In this document: piece by piece, positions 13,535 to 15,747 of the stretch
Layout of the letters: each line of letters starts with the position of its first letter
Numbering within the stretch: position 1 is the first letter of the stretch
Notes under the pieces: generated by a model
Told to the model about the DNA's origin: nothing
Databases searched by the model: none
Seen by the model: the letters and a program-made list of their open reading frames with translations, nothing else
DNA from: DATBAK01 sp036787815
Lineage (GTDB): Bacteria > Actinomycetota > Acidimicrobiia > IMCC26256 > PALSA-610
Direction of reading: 5' to 3'
DNA length: 15,747 nucleotides
NCBI GenBank assembly: GCA_036787815.1
Contig: DAIQOP010000076.1
Span: forward strand, 1 to 15,747
Program-made: the position numbers and the translations under genes

Positions 13535-14580
13535 CAGAACGCCACCTTCAGGATGCCGGTCACCAGGATGTTGCCGAGGGCGAGCGGGATCAGCCACTTC
13601 CAGGCGAGCGCCTGGAGCTGGTCTTCACGGAAGCGCGGGTAGGTGAACCGCGCCCAGAACATGAGGAACGCCACCAGCATCACCTTGGTGAAGAGCACGA
13701 GCGGGCCGAGCAGGTCGGCCGAGGTGCCGTGCACTCCCGGCACCGCCCAACCACCGAGGAACAGCGTGGCCGCGAGGCCGGCGAACGCGAACGCGGTGCC
13801 GAACTCGCCGATGAAGAAGAACAGGAACCGGAAGCCCGTGTACTCGACCATGTATCCGGCAACGAGCTCCGACTCCGCGACCGGCATGTCGAACGGCGGC
13901 TGGGTCAGCTCGGCCTGCGCCGCGACCATGAAGAGCGCGAAGCCCACGAACTGGGTGAGGATCAGCGGGAAGCCGAGGCCGCCGAACCCGAAGATGTGGC
14001 CGCTCTGCTGGAAGAGCACGATGCCCTGGAGGCTCATGGTGCCGGCCTGCACGACGACCCCGACGACCGCGAGCACGAGCGGGAGCTCGTACGCGATGAG
14101 CTGCGCGGCGGCGCGCAGCGCGCCGAGGAGCGCGTACTTGTTGGCGCTGGCCCAGCCGGCCATGAGCACGCCGATCACCGAGAGGCTCGAGACCGCGAGC
14201 GCGTAGAACACCCCGACGCTGAGATCGTCGACCTTCACGCGCGGCCCGGCCGGGATCACGACGAAGATCAGGAACGTCGACATCACCACGACGACGGGAG
14301 CCAGCATGAAGACCCGCCGGTCGGCGTTCTCCGGCGTGAGGTCTTCCTTCTGCATGAACTTGATGCCGTCGCCGATGAGCTGGAACCACCCGTGGAAGCC
14401 GCCCGGGTCCATCGGACCGAGCCGGCTCTGCATGTGGCTCATCATCTTCAGCAGGAACACGTAGCCGAGGATCAGCGCCGCCAGGGGCACGAGACCCAGC
14501 ACGACCAGGGTCTTGATCGCGAGCGTCGTGCCCCACCCGACGTGGAGGCCGAGGATCGGTACCAGGGTGACTGCCGTCAT
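13534..14580 (-). CDS. nuoH: NADH-quinone oxidoreductase subunit H
   Basis: This 348-residue membrane subunit docks the peripheral arm and forms much of the quinone chamber. About eight transmembrane helices are visible. Conserved loop motifs include ASANKYALLGALRAAAQ (144-160) with YELP (164-167), and PFDMPVAESELVAGYMVEYTG, whose Glu residues lie on the coupling path. The usual GPNRVGPxG loop after TM1 is instead GPMDPGGFHG (55-64), followed by the recognisable QLIGDGIKFMQKEDLTP. The ATG at 14580 overlaps the nuoD stop (ATGA). In the classical gene order nuoE, F and G would lie between nuoD and nuoH, and they do not. Confidence 0.95.
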   Translation of the reverse strand: MTAVTLVPILGLHVGWGTTLAIKTLVVLGLVPLAALILGYVFLLKMMSHMQSRLGPMDPGGFHGWFQLIGDGIKFMQKEDLTPENADRRVFMLAPVVVVMSTFLIFVVIPAGPRVKVDDLSVGVFYALAVSSLSVIGVLMAGWASANKYALLGALRAAAQLIAYELPLVLAVVGVVVQAGTMSLQGIVLFQQSGHIFGFGGLGFPLILTQFVGFALFMVAAQAELTQPPFDMPVAESELVAGYMVEYTGFRFLFFFIGEFGTAFAFAGLAATLFLGGWAVPGVHGTSADLLGPLVLFTKVMLVAFLMFWARFTYPRFREDQLQALAWKWLIPLALGNILVTGILKVAF

Positions 14581-15747
14581 CGGTCGATGTCACCCAGGAT
14601 GAAGTAGAGACCGGCGAGGATCGTCACGATGTCGGGAACGTAGACGCCCTTGAGCAGCCACGGCAGGATCGAGACGTTGCTGAACGACGCCGACCGGATC
14701 TTGACGCGGAACGGGCCGGTCGCACCCTTCGAGATGACGTAGTAGCCCATCTCGCCCAGCGGGTTCTCGGTGTTGACCCACACCTCGCCCGCCGGCACCT
14801 TGATGATGCGGGGCACCTTCGCCATGATCGGCCCCGTCGGGAGCCCGTCGAGCAGTTGCAGCACCATGCGCGCCGACTCGCGCGTCTCCTGGAGCCGCAC
14901 CCAGTACCGGGCGAAGGAGTCGCCGTCGGGGTGGGTCCAGACCTTCCAGTCGAGCTCGTTGTAGGCGAGGTAGGGCTTGGCGTCGCGCCGGAGGTCCCAG
15001 TCGACACCCGACGCGCGCAGGTTCGACCCGGACACGCCGTAGGCCGCGCCGAGCTCGGGCGGGATGATGCCGATCGAGCGGGTGCGCTGCTCGAAGATCG
15101 GGTTGCCCACCACGAGATCCTCGAACGTGTCGCAGCTCTCGAAGACCTTGTCCATCACCTGGCGGCACTCGGCGATGAAGCCCCAGGGCAGGTCGTCCTT
15201 CAGACCGCCGATGCGGTTGAAGTTGGGGTGGAAGCGCCCGCCCGTGACCGCCTCGATGAGGTTGAGCACGTACTCGCGGTCGCGGAAGCCGTAGAAGGCC
15301 GGCGTGATCGCACCGACCTGGAGCCCCATCTCGCCGAGGAACAGCAGGAAGGTCGCGATGCGCGAGAGCTCGGTGAGCAGGGTGCGGATCCACACGGCGC
15401 GCGGTGGCGCCTCGATCGCCATGAGCTGCTCGGCCGCGTGCACGAACGGAACCTCGTTCGCGAAGCTCGAGAGCCAGTCGATCCGGTTGATCAGCGTGGT
15501 GATCTGCGGGTAGGTGCGGTACTCGGTGAGCTTCTCGTAACCGCGGTGCATGTAGCCGATGATCGGATCGGCGGCGATCACGCGCTCGCCGTCGAGACGT
15601 ACGACGAGCCGCAGCGTGCCGTGGGTCGCGGGGTGCTGTGGGCCGAGCGACAGGATCATGTCGCCGGTGTCGAGCTCGACGTTCACCTGCGCGTCGGCGA
15701 GGTGGCGGTAGAGCGACGGGTCGATCTCGACCTCGGGGAGGCCTCCG
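14577..15747 (-). CDS. nuoD: NADH-quinone oxidoreductase subunit D (49 kDa subunit; start probably beyond right edge)
   Basis: This peripheral-arm subunit forms the quinone site with NuoB and NuoH. From the first in-frame start in the window (GTG at 15686, used for numbering) it has 369 residues, but that GTG has no ribosome binding site. The frame stays open to the edge with protein-like sequence (GGLPEVEIDPSLYRHLADAQ), so the true start probably lies outside; a NuoC-D fusion cannot be excluded. GPQHPATHG (15-23) holds the quinone-site His H22, and HRG is at 47-49. The usual RxDY Tyr is W71 (RIDW), and the usual Asp in LLDLGALTP-like segments is Q123 (GLQVGAITP). The end, YFILGDIDR, is the family's normal C-terminus. 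Its stop overlaps nuoH by four bases. Confidence 0.94.
   Translation of the reverse strand, partial: GGLPEVEIDPSLYRHLADAQVNVELDTGDMILSLGPQHPATHGTLRLVVRLDGERVIAADPIIGYMHRGYEKLTEYRTYPQITTLINRIDWLSSFANEVPFVHAAEQLMAIEAPPRAVWIRTLLTELSRIATFLLFLGEMGLQVGAITPAFYGFRDREYVLNLIEAVTGGRFHPNFNRIGGLKDDLPWGFIAECRQVMDKVFESCDTFEDLVVGNPIFEQRTRSIGIIPPELGAAYGVSGSNLRASGVDWDLRRDAKPYLAYNELDWKVWTHPDGDSFARYWVRLQETRESARMVLQLLDGLPTGPIMAKVPRIIKVPAGEVWVNTENPLGEMGYYVISKGATGPFRVKIRSASFSNVSILPWLLKGVYVPDIVTILAGLYFILGDIDR

Noticed and set aside
13535..13597. Longer NuoI beginning at 13597
   Set aside because: It would lie inside the end of nuoH in another frame; the ATG at 13534 overlaps the nuoH stop neatly and begins with a normal NuoI N-terminus.
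1..15747. Mobile elements, CRISPR arrays, phage genes or a biosynthetic cluster
   Set aside because: I looked for transposases, integrases, terminal repeats and regularly spaced repeats and saw none; gene style is uniform across the window.

Overview
The window is GC-rich bacterial DNA with many GTG starts and very tight gene packing. The gene content suggests an actinobacterium: tRNA-Thr/tRNA-Met beside tuf, a long actinobacterial-type NuoL, YajQ and HtpX. An Acidimicrobiia-like lineage is my best guess, made from style and not from a search. I see no mobile element, CRISPR array or phage gene.

Layout. Positions 1-285 (minus strand) hold tRNA-Thr(GGT), tRNA-Met(CAT) and the first 17 codons of tuf (EF-Tu), a translation cluster. 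Positions 329-823 (plus) encode a GNAT acetyltransferase of the phosphinothricin-acetyltransferase type, convergent with a minus-strand unit made of tRNA-Tyr(GTA) (1515-1597) and an unrecognised membrane-anchored protein (927-1481). yajQ (1650-2138, plus) diverges from tRNA-Tyr and converges on htpX (2178-3029, minus); the two share a perfect hairpin between their ends.

From 3219 to the right edge everything reads on the minus strand. In transcription order this is nuoD, nuoH, nuoI, nuoJ, nuoK, nuoL, nuoM, nuoN (respiratory complex I), a MidA/NDUFAF7-type methyltransferase, acetyl-CoA synthetase (acs) and a small HAD-family phosphatase-like protein. Most junctions overlap or are under 25 bases apart. 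The exceptions are nuoI-nuoJ (115 bases), midA-acs (40 bases) and HAD-htpX (about 190 bases).

The complex I cluster is the most interesting part. nuoD runs straight into nuoH by an ATGA overlap, so nuoE, nuoF and nuoG (the NADH-oxidising module) are absent from their usual place. NuoD carries Trp and Gln where the classical quinone-site Tyr and Asp are expected, while keeping the quinone-site His. NuoH has a changed form of the usually conserved GPNRVGP loop, also near the quinone chamber. The proton-channel Lys and Glu residues of NuoL, NuoM, NuoN and NuoK are intact. The picture is a working proton-pumping arm and Q-module scaffold with an unusual electron input and quinone site. Directly after nuoN lies a homologue of the enzyme that, in mitochondria, methylates the Arg of the HRG motif in the NuoD orthologue; this NuoD has that Arg. 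A dedicated complex I modification or assembly factor encoded in the same operon is a reasonable hypothesis. Acs and the HAD protein may ride on the same transcript.
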